Positions 41,870 through 53,345 are shown, numbered from the stretch's first letter. The stretch: 64,000 nucleotides of DNA from Trichobilharzia regenti (GCA_944472135.2 OX235267.1:38223312-38287311), one strand, 5' to 3'. Translations and numbers: made by a program. Notes: generated from the sequence alone by a model not told the origin.

Positions 41870-43060
41870 TCATTTGAGTACCACAAATTCCCTGTCATTT
41901 TTGGTGTTTCCTTTATTTAAAATTTCTAAATTATCCCAAACAAATTGGTACCTATAATTATCTAGATACCTTGATGTGAAAGAATGTATATGATGTCTTT
42001 TCACAGCCAATTCGTGTTCTTGGAGATGGATTCGAAGGGGACGCCTACTTTGACCGATGTAATGATTTTTCTTGCAATTCATACAATTTATTTCCTAAAT
42101 GGTAACAATTTTATCTTCTTTTACTGTTGGATCCTTCGGTTTCTACAATGTCTAATAAAGTCATTGTGCTAGCTTGTGTGCCATATCTATTTCAAAGGGT
42201 TTCAATATTCTAGCTGTTATTTTAGGGATATTATTTTTATATGGTAGAATGAATTTTCTTGTGGTCTTTGATGATGGTTCCTTGTTGGTGTTGTGATTCG
42301 ATTTCAAACACTTCTTGATGAAATTTTGTAGATAACCATTCTTTTTGAAGACCGTTTGTAGGTAATTTTCTTCCATTCTTTCCAACTCTTTTAAACCATG
42401 TATGTACACAGTTTCTTTTGTGTGTATTCGGGTTATTGCTACTATAGTTGACTATTTGGTCTGTGTGCATCGATTTTCTATATGCTTTTGTTTCTAAATT
42501 TCCTGTGTCAGTTCTCTTGACTAAGTGAGACATCTAAGAATGGCATTTTGTTGTCTAATTCTTCTTCTGTTGTGAATTTAATGCCTTCAAATAAGTTGTT
42601 TATTAATTTATGGGTATATTCTAAATCATTTCTCTTAATTATTACAAATGTATCATCAACGTAACCTACCTGTCCAGATTTTCGGTTTAATTATAGGTAG
42701 AGCTATTAATTCTAATCTTTGCATGACGGCTTCAGCTATTAATCTGATATGGGCGATGATCCCATTGGTGTTCCTTTTATTTGTTCATATACATGATTAT
42801 TAAGTTGGAAGTATGTTGTAAGGCATAATTCTATGAGCTCTATCCAAGTTGGACATTGCGTTCTTGCTAGTTTTGGACCAGTTGAAGTGTATAATAATGT
42901 GACATCAAGGCACACCTTTATTTTGTTGTCATCTACTTGAATGTTTTATTGATTTTCTCTTAAATTGGATCGACGAATTGATAGGATGGTCGTATGGTTC
43001 TGTAATGTAACAAAATGATCCTTTCCTAACTTTTGATTAATTCTACCCTCATATTTCATT
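41870..43060 (-). pseudogene. Penelope-like element, lineage E (distinct type)
   Basis: Broken - strand frames. In element order: KVCLDVTLLYTSTGPKL-like RT motif near 42,900, KGTPMGS near 42,770, GYVDDTFVIIKRNDLEYTH near 42,640-42,670 with both catalytic Asp, then ETKAYRKSMHTDQIVNYSSN at 42,400-42,500. The GIY-YIG end is NCKKNHYIGQSRRPLRIHLQ at 41,990-42,080. The spacing and motifs are closer to classical Penelope than lineages A-C. At least three frameshifts. Confidence 0.75.
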
Positions 43061-43525
43061 TAACAAACGTCAATAACGTTTTACTCTCTTTCTTGTGTTA
43101 AAATTTCAATAACTCAATAAGGAAAGCTTTCATGAAAGGAGACGAAGTCATTTCATTTCATGGAGGCTTCATCAGCCGGATAAAATCTGAATAGCAGTAA
43201 AATACTTAGATGATCAATGTGTGACAAATGTGAATATAACTTCAACCTCTTTTCTTTGGTTTAAGTAAGCTTTCACGCAATCGCGTAACCAGCTCCATTT
43301 TGTTTGAGTTCACCCCGAAATTCCAGAATATCTCCCTCTTCATACATAATACAGTATGTCTCTAATTCAATTAAATAACCTGATAATATCTCTTCAGACT
43401 AGAATCCTTAGAATATCCTGATCGAAATCAGTAGATGAAAGCGATCACTCCTTCGAGGAATACATTACTTGAGAATGGAGCTATTCACCACGCTTTATAC
43501 ATAAACACATAAGGCCGAAAATTAA
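43061..43525. other. PLE-flanking sequence, unassigned
   Basis: Between two PLE fragments of opposite strand; probably untranslated PLE-derived sequence. No hammerhead could be built around the CTGATGAAGCC motif read on the - strand near 43,160. Confidence 0.35.
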
Positions 43526-43529
43526 CAAA

Positions 43530-43770
43530 AAAATAACCCATCTCTGTGTCGAAGAATATGCTATACATGGAAGTGGTGTTCACAGACGACCATTTGGCTG
43601 AAATCCTTAGGAAGAGAACACCTAACGTCCTAAAAACTGAAAAGAACTTTCTCTGTTGTTACATTACGGTTGGTATTTCATGCCGCTCATTGTTCTGCAA
43701 CTACTCCAAAAATAAGCTATCGCATTTGACCACTCCATTGTGTATTTACCTGATAACATCATGTTAATCA
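43530..43770 (+). pseudogene. Penelope-like element fragment on the + strand
   Basis: The 73-codon frame at 43,546-43,767 reads MLYMEVVFTDDHLAEILRKR and KLSHLTTPLCIYLITSC, matching the PLE region between RT and the GIY-YIG start (lineage A: LFMSLAFKGDTISELIKNRL and LLSTSMCIYSFTCSC). It stops at the CxC. Confidence 0.55.
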
Positions 43771-44019
43771 TTGGGCATCTTCGAAGCCCTCTCTACTAGG
43801 AGAGAAAAATAAAGTTGACTTAAATTGTTTGATTACTTGTGCATTTTATTATTCAGCATCTGAAAACCTCAATGAAACAAGACAAGCTCACCTGATCTTT
43901 CCAAAACTCTTCTTACTGCGTAATGTAACTAACAGTCCTGTATATTGTGGTGCTAATAATCAATTGCTTGGCAAAACAGCCAAGTCCCAAGATACATTGG
44001 GATACGTCTGACGCTCAAT

Positions 44020-44320
44020 AATGACTGGCTACTGGATGAAGTTGCCTGGAGGTTCAGTGAGAAGTCATAACCAGTGGGGTCCATCTAGTTGGGAGTGGGG
44101 ATGGAGCTCCCACCGGTGACAGTGGTTGATGGTCGCGCTAAAATCACGAATTGGTAGAAGTTATAATTCATGAGGTGGGCGTTGAGTCGGGTCTTAGTCG
44201 CTAAATGGTATATGAGCTTGGCTTCTAACCGAAGCGGTTCTGGGTTTGAAACCCAGTGGGTGCGTTCTGCCAATGATTCCCGAACAAGGATGAAACGGCT
44301 GTCTTTCGAACTCCGTTCCA
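44020..44320 (+). repeat. SINE family B copy
   Basis: Forward copy with the family front (CAGTGAGAAGTCATAACCAG), a tRNA-like head with box B GGTTTGAAACC at 44,242-44,252, and a degenerate hammerhead tract (AATGATTCCCGAACAAGGAT, GAAACGGCTGTC). Confidence 0.65.
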
Positions 44321-44399
44321 TCGTACAAATCAATATGATAAAAAAGTATTTCTTTAACTCATAACCAATCTCCATAGGAAGAAAAATGCTTTCGAAGGA

Positions 44400-44820
44400 C
44401 ACTATTATTTCCTTGGGTTACCTCCAGTGAAATACAAGGATTTAATAGCCAGTCTGTATTTTAATCTGTTCTCCACAGTTCCTTTTACTTGGCTCCACGT
44501 TTGCTCACAGGTTCTCGTATCCTGTCTTTATACACGATCTCCCTCATATCTATCTTGAACCCACGCCCAATTCATCGTTTCACATTTAGATTCCATTTGA
44601 GGATTGGCCTGGCGTAAGATCCCACTCACTGGTCCCTTCAACGTGTACCTTATCTATCTCCATTTCATTCAGGATATTCAATGGGCAATAGGTTATTTGG
44701 TTTTCCGTCTCCAAAATTCCCTGTTGTTTATTCTTGATTTCCAGGCATTTGATGGAACGGTGCAGCTTCTGATTATGACTTCAGTTTCTCGGAAATGATT
44801 TCACTGACGCAACAAAAAAA
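44400..44820 (-). repeat. RTE-1-type LINE 3' end, diverged
   Basis: Begins TATTATTTCCTTGGGTTACC, the reversed LINE tail. It continues through the reversed C-terminal coding region (GGCTCCACGTTTGCTCACAG; CATTTCATTCAGGATATTCA). Older than the 20-kb copy. Confidence 0.5.
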
Positions 44821-44889
44821 GTATTAGTATTATCACGTTAATTCACTTTGAAAACACATTGAGTGTTGTCCATGTATAAGTGCGTGTGT

Positions 44890-45000
44890 CTATCAGATGG
44901 TTGAAGGCAATCGCATGGGAGCTTAGCCTGACCAAGATCTTATGGTTGTTGGCCGTCGTAAGCAAAGCGTATCTGCAACCTTAAACGATCTCATTAATTT
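44890..45000 (-). repeat. SINE family C fragment
   Basis: Reversed GGTTGCAGATACGCTTTGCTT with a decayed hammerhead region: CTTACGA for the core, no GAAA next to an intact stem. Directly abuts PLE lineage F sequence. Confidence 0.45.
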
Positions 45001-45608
45001 ATGTGTAAAACTTGGACATTGCGGTAGTAAGTAATACCATATTAGTTTGTTTATTGGATATATCACACAGTGAAGAAACAGTATTATTGTTTACTGGATG
45101 ACGTTTCGAACAAAATTTAATATTGTTCACAATCATATCAGTTGTAATCATTCGACTTTGAAACTTGAGTACTATAGTTTTCTTTGCCTTCAACCATTTG
45201 TCGTATGGATATTAGAATTTTCCAGGTATCTGGTACAGGTATTGAATCGTTCCTATTACATGTATTTGCAGTTGATTCGATAAACAAAGCTTCTCTTATC
45301 AATCCCTTCCTCCCTGCACCCTGTGACATTAGATTTGAAAACTGTCATCCTATCCTATCCTATTTTACGGTTATGTGTGATTGCATGTAGTGCTGTAGTT
45401 GAACTATTCTCTAGATTTCTTATCTTATTTGGGTCGACCAGTCTAGATTTTGCTACGTTTTTATGCTCGGCTAGTCTGATTGACTGCCCGTGTCCTACTA
45501 GTTTGACCTACGTATTTGACCTGACAATCATTCCAGAAGGTTATTAGATAAACTAAATTGTTTTGTTTCATTGGCTCCACAGGATCCTTTAACCGACAAA
45601 GCTTGTTT

Positions 45609-46010
45609 CTAATTGAGTTTGTGGTTTTGAATGCCAGTCACTTTTATTCCTGCCTGGTTAAGAATTCTGCATAGGTTTTCCGAGATTCCTTCCTTGTATG
45701 GAATTACTACTGATGATTTAGACTCCTTATTGTTGGTGTCGTCATTAATATTATTATCATTATTATCCCTATTATTATTATTATTATTATCATCATCATC
45801 ATTATCGCTACTATCATTATTTATTTTATTCTTACATTTCCTTACATATTTCCTGACTAATTCATTCGGGTAATTATCAAGTTTCAAGACCTCTTTTATG
45901 TGTATCACTTCCCGTCTTAAATTTTCCTTGGTACTACTTAGTGTTTGTGCTCTGTCATTTAAACATTTCACCAATTTTATTTTTATTGACATAGGATGGG
46001 ATGATCGCAA
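45609..46010 (-). pseudogene. PLE lineage F RT C-terminal segment
   Basis: 133 codons: LRREVIHIKEVLKLDNYPNE and KYVRKCKNKIN, then a low-complexity Asn/Asp tract from (AAT/GAT)n, then SSVVIPYKEGISENLCRILN. It overlaps the preceding frame by about 55 bp in another phase. The paralogue at 62.0-62.4 kb has a shorter Asn/Asp tract. Confidence 0.65.
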
Positions 46011-46520
46011 GTCCAGATATCTGTTTGAATGTGTGGATTTCCTGTAAAAACACGAGTGTGTTTAATTTCCCATCTTCTTTCCTTTTTACGTTGCGATCTA
46101 ACATTGGAAGCTCCCCTTCCTGACTTTCCAATTCATAAGTGAATCGAAATACCTCTAACTTGCAGTTGATATTTTGGAAAAATCTATCTATATCTTGTGT
46201 TCTAAGTACAGTGAACGTGTCATTTACACACCACCACCGTACTTTTGGGGTGGGGGTGAACGTTTCAATCGCTATGTTTTCCCACCTATCCATGAATATT
46301 TCTTCTACAACCAGGGACATTGGTGATCCCATGACAACTCCTTCAGTTTGTTTGTATATTTTCCTTTGGAATTTAAATACTGTGGAAGTCAGGTATCGCT
46401 GTACTCCCAGCATTATGTCTTCAAGTGGCACTCTTGTTCTAAGTTCGAGTTCTTGTTCAGAAATGAGTTCGTTTCTAACTGCCTCTAGATTGATTGACCC
46501 AAATAAGATAAGAAATCTAG
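45955..46520 (-). pseudogene. PLE lineage F reverse transcriptase, catalytic Asp lost
   Basis: The frame reads LTSTVFKFQRKIYKQ, TEGVVMGSPMSLVVEEIFMD and RWWCVNDTFTVLRTQDIDRF, then FTYELESQEGELPMLDRNVK. The catalytic YVDDTF box has become CVNDTF, so the first Asp is Asn. The RT N-terminal half is missing; upstream of about 46,520 the frame runs into the inverted end repeat. Confidence 0.75.
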
Positions 46521-46876
46521 AGAATAGTTCAGCCACAGCATTGTATGCAGTCACACACAACCATACAGTAAGATGGGATACGATGGCAGTTTTAAAATCT
46601 AATATATCAGGGTGGAGGGAGGGAGAGATTGACAACAGTGGCTTTGAATACATGTGAATACATGTAATAGGAATGATTCAACACCTGTCCAACCAGACAT
46701 CTGGAAAATTCTACTACAAATAGGAGAATACAAAGAAAATTATAAAACTCAATTTTCAAAGTCGTGTGATGACAACTGACATGATTATGAACAATAAATT
46801 TTCGTCCGAAACGTCATCCAGTAAACAATAATACTGTTTCTTCACTGTGTGATACATCTAATAAACAAATTAATAT

Positions 46877-47220
46877 GGAATTACTTGAAGGATCTCATTT
46901 CCCTTCTGAGACTCTAACCCATGTGGTCAGTCAGAGACGCAGTCCATGAGCTATACAACCTCGTGACTGACCTCCTGTAGGATTCTATGTGATATTTTTG
47001 ATTAGACACTTGCCAGTAATTAGTTTCATGTGCCTAGTCTTATCTTCGGTGCAGAATGAATTCTATCAGTCAAGTTTGCAATGTGTGTGTATGTGTGTGT
47101 AACTGTTTATACCCATATATAAAAAGATGATTGTAAAAGATGTCAATTACAGAGATAACTAAATCTAATAGACAATTATCAGCTGATACAATATTCATCT
47201 CTGTCTGTGCTGTCAATCAA
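46877..47220 (-). repeat. SINE family C copy, reverse orientation
   Basis: Reverse complement of bases 1-345, including the tRNA-like head (GACTCTAACCC..GTCAGTCAGAGACG), the ACTAGTGTCC-equivalent flank, a GT run and the terminal CAGCTGATACAATATTCATC. It begins directly at the end of the lineage F PLE. Confidence 0.65.
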
Positions 47221-47782
47221 GGGGCAGTCGATGTGTGTTCCTGGTGTTGTTGATAATGATGATGATGGTGATGGTGATTTTTTTTCCTGAATGATGTGTG
47301 TCTACTTAAATCGCCAGTAGAAAGAAGATTAGAACGAAATAACTGACACTTCTACTTCTGCTTCTTCTGCTTCATCTTCTTCTTATCTCATTCCTTCTTC
47401 TCCTCTTTTTGCTCTACGTCTCTATTTATGTTTCTTCCCTGTTTCTTCCTTCCTTAAATGTGAATACATTTCCAGCAAAGAAGAAGAAGAGAAGGGAAAG
47501 ACTGTAACCTATAAACCACTTAAATGTTGTTTATATTACCTGAATCGAATAGCCTACTGAATTTGATAAATTTGAGTGAAATCCACAAATTCATTTACGA
47601 ATAGCAATTTTATACAGTTTGGCGATGTGAAATATTTCTCCAAAAAGCTTCCTATCGAAATCAAGATTATTCAGAACACACAGTATGTGATCTGCTTGTC
47701 AATCAGGAAAGCAGGCATAACATTATGGTACTAATTACTACTCATATCAATCTGTTAGTAGTACATAGCATCAGGCGGATAT
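47221..47782. other. No gene recognised
   Basis: Low-complexity (GAT and CTT/TTC-rich) and AT-rich sequence before the Merlin element. Confidence 0.45.
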
Positions 47783-48668
47783 CTTTTGTCGGCAAAGTTA
47801 AACTTTCGACACCACTAACAACCAATCAGCAAACGACCTTGAACGAACCAATTACATTAAAGAGGCATATATGATGAATGGAAATGTATATTTATAAAAA
47901 AAAGCACAAAATAGAGAATGAAAAAGTTACATGGGATATCTTTCTCGAACATGTGAGAGAAACATCTCCCAGTTTAGCATGGGACTGTCAATGCTTTTCC
48001 ATCTGCTATCCTTCCGATGAATCCCTTTCGGAGAGAGGTGTCATACAAACCTATTACCCAAATATTGTTCGCTCACTAGCGACCACGGTTGTATTTCTTT
48101 TTTACCAGCACTGTCGCATCGACACGCACGATAACGTCTTCCCCACCTAGTAAACAAGTGATTTTCCCCATTTTCCATGATGCGATGTCTCTGCAATGCT
48201 GGTACCGCTGAACTGTTGAGACATGGCTATTCTCCATCTCGGCAGCTGCTGCTCTCACAGCCTGTTTCAACACCCATTAGTTGCAGATATACAAAATCTG
48301 GGTTAGGGAGAGATGCAACCTAGTGAAAGTAAGTTCCTACGAAATATTAAAATTATCAGCTTACCCTCTCCAGATGAACAAACCCATCAGCTGATTTGGT
48401 ATAGCTTTTAAAAGTAATGATACAACCACACAAACAAATTCGCTATTTCCGGAGCAACTCAAATCCAGGAAATAGTGGAAAACACTAACCTCCTCGAATT
48501 GCAACTGTAGCGTTGTAAGGTCACGCATTAGAAATGAATCAAGCGCTATACAACATTGAATTGCGTTCGTGAACCTCATTGGATAATTCGATATCGTTCG
48601 TGAATCTCATTGGATAATTCGCTGATTGGTAGTTAGTGGTGTCGAAAGTTTAACTTCGCCCTTTTGTC
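47783..48668 (-). mobile_element. Merlin-family DNA transposon relic with perfect 8-bp target duplication
   Basis: The element (47,791-48,660, 870 bp) starts GGCAAAGTTAAACTTTCGAC and ends with the inverted form GTCGAAAGTTTAACTTCGCC, with terminal repeats of about 40 bp. It is flanked on both sides by CTTTTGTC (47,783-47,790 and 48,661-48,668). An 8-bp duplication and termini beginning GG fit the Merlin superfamily, which is known from Schistosoma. It encodes a broken transposase on the - strand (separate entry). Confidence 0.85.
47950..48273 (-). pseudogene. Merlin transposase remnant
   Basis: The - strand frame at 48,076-48,273 ends LGGEDVIVRVDATVLVKKKY and NRGR, then two adjacent stops. 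The same frame continues NIWVIGLYDTSLRKGFI and GRIADGK toward 47,990. This is the Merlin/IS1016 DDE core: GG..V.V(D)E, K(R)KYNRGR, W.FGG..  ..GF. The usual Asp-Glu has become Asp-Ala, and the remaining DDE parts are missing. Clearly inactive. Confidence 0.78.
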
Positions 48669-48839
48669 TTTGTTGATCAACAGTCTAATCACATAATGGG
48701 TGATCCAAATAATCACAGTTCCCAGAGGAAAGTATGTTGTCAAGTTTCACTTCACAATGTGTTATTTGTAAACCGCAAATTGCTTTACAAGATGTCGACT
48801 TCGATGCAATGTATTACCTACCAGTTCGCCTATGTATTA
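48669..48839. other. No gene recognised
   Basis: A short gap between the Merlin element and an RTE-1-type LINE fragment. Confidence 0.4.
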
Positions 48840-49480
48840 TTATATAATTATTCCCTTGCGTTCCTGGTGGAAGGTTGGGCTTGAACAGAATACCTCCATT
48901 TCCCCCTCTTCTCTTCAGTCCTCCTTAGCTGACTCTATGATTGTCCATAGTCTCTCATCTCTATTTTGAGCGATCTCCTCCATGTCACCCTTGGACCAAT
49001 CTCCGCTCATAGTTTCCTATTCAAATTCCACTCAAAAGTTGGTCTAGTGCGTGATATCAATGTACATTCGTCTCAGTGTGTATCCAATCCACCTAAATTT
49101 TTTTTCGCGAAATATTTATTGAGCAGTAGAATCTTGGTTGATTCCCCCCCCAGAGTGTCTTGTCGCCAATTTTTTTCTGGTTATTCTGCCTTTTGCGACT
49201 CTCAACAGCTTGATTGCATTCACGACTTCTCGATTTGTTGAAAGAATGGTGTCCACTGATAATTCTATGGATATTGGTGATGGTATTTTCGGAGGATTTG
49301 CAGGTGATGCTAAATTTAGGACTCCTATGAAGTGATCATCCCACTGTTTTATTTGTCTATAATCTTCGGTAATTCGGTTCCCTTGGTCATCTTGAAATTA
49401 ATTCCGTCTGTATTGCACGCTTCCAGAATAGGGATCAGGTTTTCTGGTATAATGTTATGAGGTCTTTTTTGTCTGCGACC
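48840..49480 (-). pseudogene. RTE-1-related LINE with internal deletion
   Basis: Reversed tail TATTCCCTTGCGTTCCTGG, then the C-terminus (VTWRRSLKIEMRDYGQS; RTE-1 has VTWRRSCEEEMKACGQTW). Near 49,140-49,280 the sequence jumps to the RT N-terminal linker (PIPSPISIELSVDTI-like and EVVNAIKLL; RTE-1 has SEVLNAIKML). The whole RT core is deleted. A subfamily separate from RTE-1. Confidence 0.6.
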
Positions 49481-50065
49481 TGTTTTGCTCTAATTGCTGG
49501 AAATTACATGGTTTGGAGTGAGTCTTTTCTGTGTACTGATGAGCTAGGCGTCAAACGAGTGAAACGAGCATTCGGTGTGTATAAATTATTTCGTTCTGGC
49601 TAGGAAACACTAGTAGTTGATAGCATTGACAACAAGATATGCATTCTGATCAATCATCAGTTAAGATTTAGTGTTGAGTAGTATGGGCAATTATAGAACA
49701 CGATTTAAGCAAGCAAATACGTATTTCCGGTAAATTATCATCATAAGGCTTTATGATTACATAATAAAATACCAGTCATCTACATTTAATATAATGTGGA
49801 TCAATAGAATCAATTAGAATATTAATAAGTGGTCAAACTAAGATTAAAATGTGCACCTATGACACAGAATGATATTGATAATGAAGTTAGCAGTACACAT
49901 AAAAATAATATTTACTGTTAGCCTATGTCACTGGGAAAGCCTTGCTAAGTTGGAGTTGAAGGCTATGCGAGGGAATGGGATTGAATAAACATTTCCCTTA
50001 TCAGAAAACTGAGCTGAAATCTTTTCACGATGACTGCCTCACCTATGCTTAGCAATCGAAGGCGT
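49481..50065. other. No gene recognised
   Basis: A CTGATGAGC...GTGAAACG stretch at 49,537-49,568 was examined for a hammerhead and rejected. Nothing else is supported. Confidence 0.4.
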
Positions 50066-50069
50066 ACAA

Positions 50070-50560
50070 ACTTAGGGAATTGAGGTGACACCTTGTATAG
50101 TATTGTGAAAGGGGAGGTTTCTTGTCAGTCTTGTGTTATGTATTCACAGGGTGTTTCAATATGGAATTCCTGATTGACTTTACAACTCCATTAACAAACA
50201 ATGTTGGGCAGTGCTCAAGAAGGTGATAGTACTCTGTCCAAGTTGTTCTACCAATGTAACTGTCTCTACAAGAACAGTTAAAATAATAAATGCACATTTA
50301 AGTGGCCAGATTCGGTAAATTATCCTTCGGCTGAATCGGAATTATACAATGAAGGGTGAATTTTAGACGTAGTGTTGGGGGGGGTGGGGGAAGAATGTTT
50401 TAGATGCTAATTTTGAAAGTTTCCACTCCAGTAATTCATTGGTTGTGTCTCCTTTGAGTGGTGAAGTCATATATATGTGTATACGTTTCTTCTGTACAGT
50501 TTGTAAGCATTTCTGTCTGTCTAGCCCTCCATGCAGACTTTAAGAAAATTTCCTTGATAT
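50070..50560 (-). pseudogene. Penelope-like element C-terminal fragment
   Basis: Read on the - strand in shifting frames: CAFIILTVL.. / CRDSYIGRTTWTEYYHLLEH, a GIY-YIG core with an intact YIG, then LEHCPTLFVNGV.KSIRNSIL. Parallel to the fragment at 9,690-10,130. A G-rich run lies at 50,378-50,390. Confidence 0.6.
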
Positions 50561-51235
50561 CTGTTCGCATAAAATAAGTTTAATATTTCCCTTATTTCGT
50601 TGTCAAGAGTGACAATTGTGCCGTTACTTCTAGAACGAAACATCAGGGTACTGATGAGATTTCATTTGTATGCAAGAGGAACAAATGACTTGAAATTGGT
50701 GTATTGACCGCCCCATGATTTTTCTTGGAAAATTATTATTATTATTGGTAAATGGGTAAGAATACTTAGTAGTGAAAGTTTTGCACTTGTTTCTACTCAT
50801 CTTTTCTTAAAAGACAGAACTCGGTCCACTCGGTATTGCAGCCGGAAAATCTGTCGCTGGTCTGCTCATGTCATTCAGATAAAATCGATCAATTAGGTTG
50901 TTAGAAACCGAATTCAACAGTGAACGAAATAAGGCATCTTCTTATTGAACCTTAAAGCATGAATTAATTGGGAGTGGAATGACAAATGCTGAGGTGAAGC
51001 TAAAACTATCATATAAGCCAAGCAAGACACTTTATATACCTGCCAATATTTGTTATTAAAACATTTAAATACATAACTTTTCAGAGAATACCGCCTAATT
51101 CAATGTGATAGGCTAACTCATGAACAAATATAGTTCAAAAAGCTACAAAATAGATGAATCAAGAAAGTTAACCAGTAAAATATTGGAAACTGTACATGCT
51201 TGTTGTATATAACGGATGAAATACACAGTGAGGTG
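50561..51235. other. No gene recognised
   Basis: AT-rich sequence with possible PLE-derived flank near 50,600. No open frame of note. Confidence 0.4.
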
Positions 51236-51239
51236 TATA

Positions 51240-51482
51240 TTTATTCCCTTACGTTCTTATTGGAATATAATGCTTAAAGCTAGAGCTTTAAGTTTTGGTA
51301 GCAGTGATGCTCATTTTTACAAGGTGAGGTGGCTAACCCCATGTTCACCCTTCCTACTTTACCAGTCTTATTAATAGCTTAGCAAGGTAAAGAGTGCGTC
51401 AACTGTGAATCTAACCTCGAACCACATGTGTAGTCGGCGAGCATTCTACCGCTGTGTCACCGACGCAAGTGAGATTTATGGT
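51240..51482 (-). repeat. tRNA-derived SINE family E, older copy
   Basis: On the - strand: GCGTCGGTGACACAGCGGTA head, box B decayed to GGTTCGAGGTTAG, the same body as the 36.7-kb copy (CTCGCTAAGC-equivalent; GGGTTAGCCACC), and the tail AGAACGTAAGGGAATAAATA shared with RTE-1 relatives. Confidence 0.6.
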
Positions 51483-51564
51483 ACTACTAATTACGCATAT
51501 CAAAGTGACTGGATTTGTGTCGGCAAGTATACAAAATGGGTGACTGTCTAGCATCTACCCGATT

Positions 51565-51705
51565 GATAACATTTATTTCCCTGAACGAATTTAAAACAAG
51601 CGACAAAGTTTAACAGAGCTGGATTTCATGAATTCATCTACGTGTGGTTCTGAGTTCTACTGAAATTTGATGAATTCATTAAATCCTGCTTTATCTACCC
51701 TCCTA
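51565..51705. repeat. Small inverted repeat related to 19,812-19,920
   Basis: AACATTTATTTCCCTGAACG...GGATTTCATGAATTCATC is followed by the reversed AAATTTGATGAATTCATTAA ATCCTGC. The forward unit occurs singly at 19,812-19,920. Confidence 0.55.
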
Positions 51706-51779
51706 GTTGAGACATTTGCAGATGCAGATATCCAAGATATCAACTGGCAAACATGTCCTGTATTAGGGAAGCTGTCATG

Positions 51780-52460
51780 TCCATATTAGGTAAGTTTATT
51801 TGATTTAGCACATGGATGGATGACATTTCGAGCATAATTTATTGCTCATAATCCTATCAATTTAGTCACATGTCTGCATAATTTGTTTTACATGAATATG
51901 TTTCTCTCGACCTCTTTTCCCTTTGTTTTTTGTTGCCACTTTCCATATCTTCAGTGTAGGGCTTAAGTCATTTCAACTGCACATCTGTTGTGTTGAATCG
52001 ATAAACAAAGATTCAGGGATTAACTTCTCTATCCACCTAACTATATTACTTTCTAATACTTTCAACCTGTTCCACCTTATTGTGTAATTATATGCAGGTG
52101 AATGCCTTTTGCTGTGTCTGAGTTTTCTTCAGGTTATTAAACTTATCAGGGTCAGTAATTCTACGACTGGTTGAATTCATATCTTTCCAAAATCAAATTG
52201 ACCCCATCTTGAAAGATCGATTCAGAGAGCTGACTTTAGAGTCATTACATGGGATTTGGTATATTGTATTATTTTTCCGTATCTGATCTATCAGATGGGT
52301 CTTTAAGCTGAAAAAAGTTCATCTCTAAAAGAGTTGGTTGGTTTGTTTAAATGCAACCCTAATTCCAGCCTCACTAAGGTCTCTACGTAAGGCCTGTGAT
52401 GTTGTTTCTTTAAAAAGCAGTACTACAAAGGCTTTGAACACTATAAATTTTTTATTTTTA
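51780..52460 (-). pseudogene. Penelope-like element lineage F relative, old copy
   Basis: The end hairpin is at 51,815-51,860 (GAGCA/TGCTC on the - strand, then CGAAATGTCATCC). Then comes a decayed GIY-YIG region, and at 52,330-52,450 a segment reading FKAFVVLLFKETTSQALRRD (lineage F: SVVIPYKEGISENLCRILN). No intact frame. Confidence 0.55.
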
Positions 52461-52479
52461 TCATTTTCATTATTCATCT

Positions 52480-53345
52480 TATTCTTTCCTTTATTCCTAG
52501 AGGAACAAAGGGCTTCAGCCGAGCGTCTCCATTCCGTTCAAATCTCTGCCAGAGTCTTCATCTGGCTCGATGTCTGCCCACATGCTTTCATCTCCTCTAC
52601 ACATGACCTCCTCCAAGTCACCCTTGCACTAATGACCAACTCGCCGCTTCCAACTCGGGTTCCACTGTAGCAATGGCTTGTCTAGTGATGTCACTTGATG
52701 GTTTCCTCAAAGTGTGGCCAATCCACCTCCATTTCTTCCTGCCTATATGTTGCACAATCGGTTCCTGGTAGGTTGGTTCGCTCCCAGAGATCCAACCCTG
52801 TTTCTGATCTTTTCTGGCCATCTGATCTTGAATAGCATTGAGCAAAGACAGCTGTTAATGAAGGTCAGTAGTTTGTTTGAGGTGCTCTTTATGACGCGCT
52901 GGCCAAGTCTCTGATCCTTATAGTAGCACTGACTGACTTCACATTGGAGTTGGAAATCCAGATGTTATTTTTCATGCTGAGTGCTGTTAATCTCCTCCAC
53001 ACAGACCTGAGCGTAATGAAAGCATGCCATGCTATCCCGACCCTCGCCTTGATATCCTCGTCAGCTCTGTCCAACTGTAGCTGAAACGATGTTACCCAGG
53101 CAGATAGCTAACAGAGGTTGCTTCTTTTGGATTTCTCCCATTTATGCTGATGGTTGTTTGTTGTTGTTGATGGTGGTGGTAGCCAGGAATTTTCATCACC
53201 TACCTCTGTTTTCTCTATCTTCACCTGGATCCCTATCTTTGAGGCTTCTTGAGCCAACTTGTTGCTTTTTCCTTGCATATCTACAATTTGTGGAAAATCA
53301 GATTTTATTTCTATTTCCTCATTGCCAGCCGTCTGTCTATGGTTT
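52480..53345 (-). pseudogene. RTE-1 LINE 3' half, decayed
   Basis: Reversed tail and C-terminus: [20 protein letters not shown] and [11 protein letters not shown] at 52,618-52,845, then AWHAFITLRSVWRRLTALSM at 52,889-53,074 and DEDIKARVGIA. This is close in sequence to the 20-22 kb copy but frameshifted. It ends near 53,340 around the RTE-1 ETAGNEE-equivalent. Confidence 0.75.

Larger units (their letters stand above)
45027..46885 (-). mobile_element. Penelope-like element lineage F with inverted ends
   Basis: A PLE core on the - strand is flanked by inverted end repeats: 45,027-45,430 is the reverse complement of 46,497-46,885. Both arms contain the last GIY-YIG part (KIRNLENSS) and a conserved hairpin followed by CGAAACGTCATCCAGT. 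The core holds the RT frame (45,955-46,653) and the C-terminal frame (45,609-46,010). A GIY-YIG motif is readable near 45,480-45,530 (CQVKYVGQTSR). Confidence 0.75.

Noticed and set aside
47878..48150. 90-codon + strand frame in the Merlin element as the transposase
   Set aside because: The recognisable transposase motifs (VRVDATVL, KKKYNRGR, GFIGRIAD) lie on the - strand; the + frame is a shadow.
49537..49570. CTGATGAGC...GTGAAACGAG as a hammerhead
   Set aside because: Stem II would be only three pairs including G-U, and there is no valid stem III/C17 or stem I.
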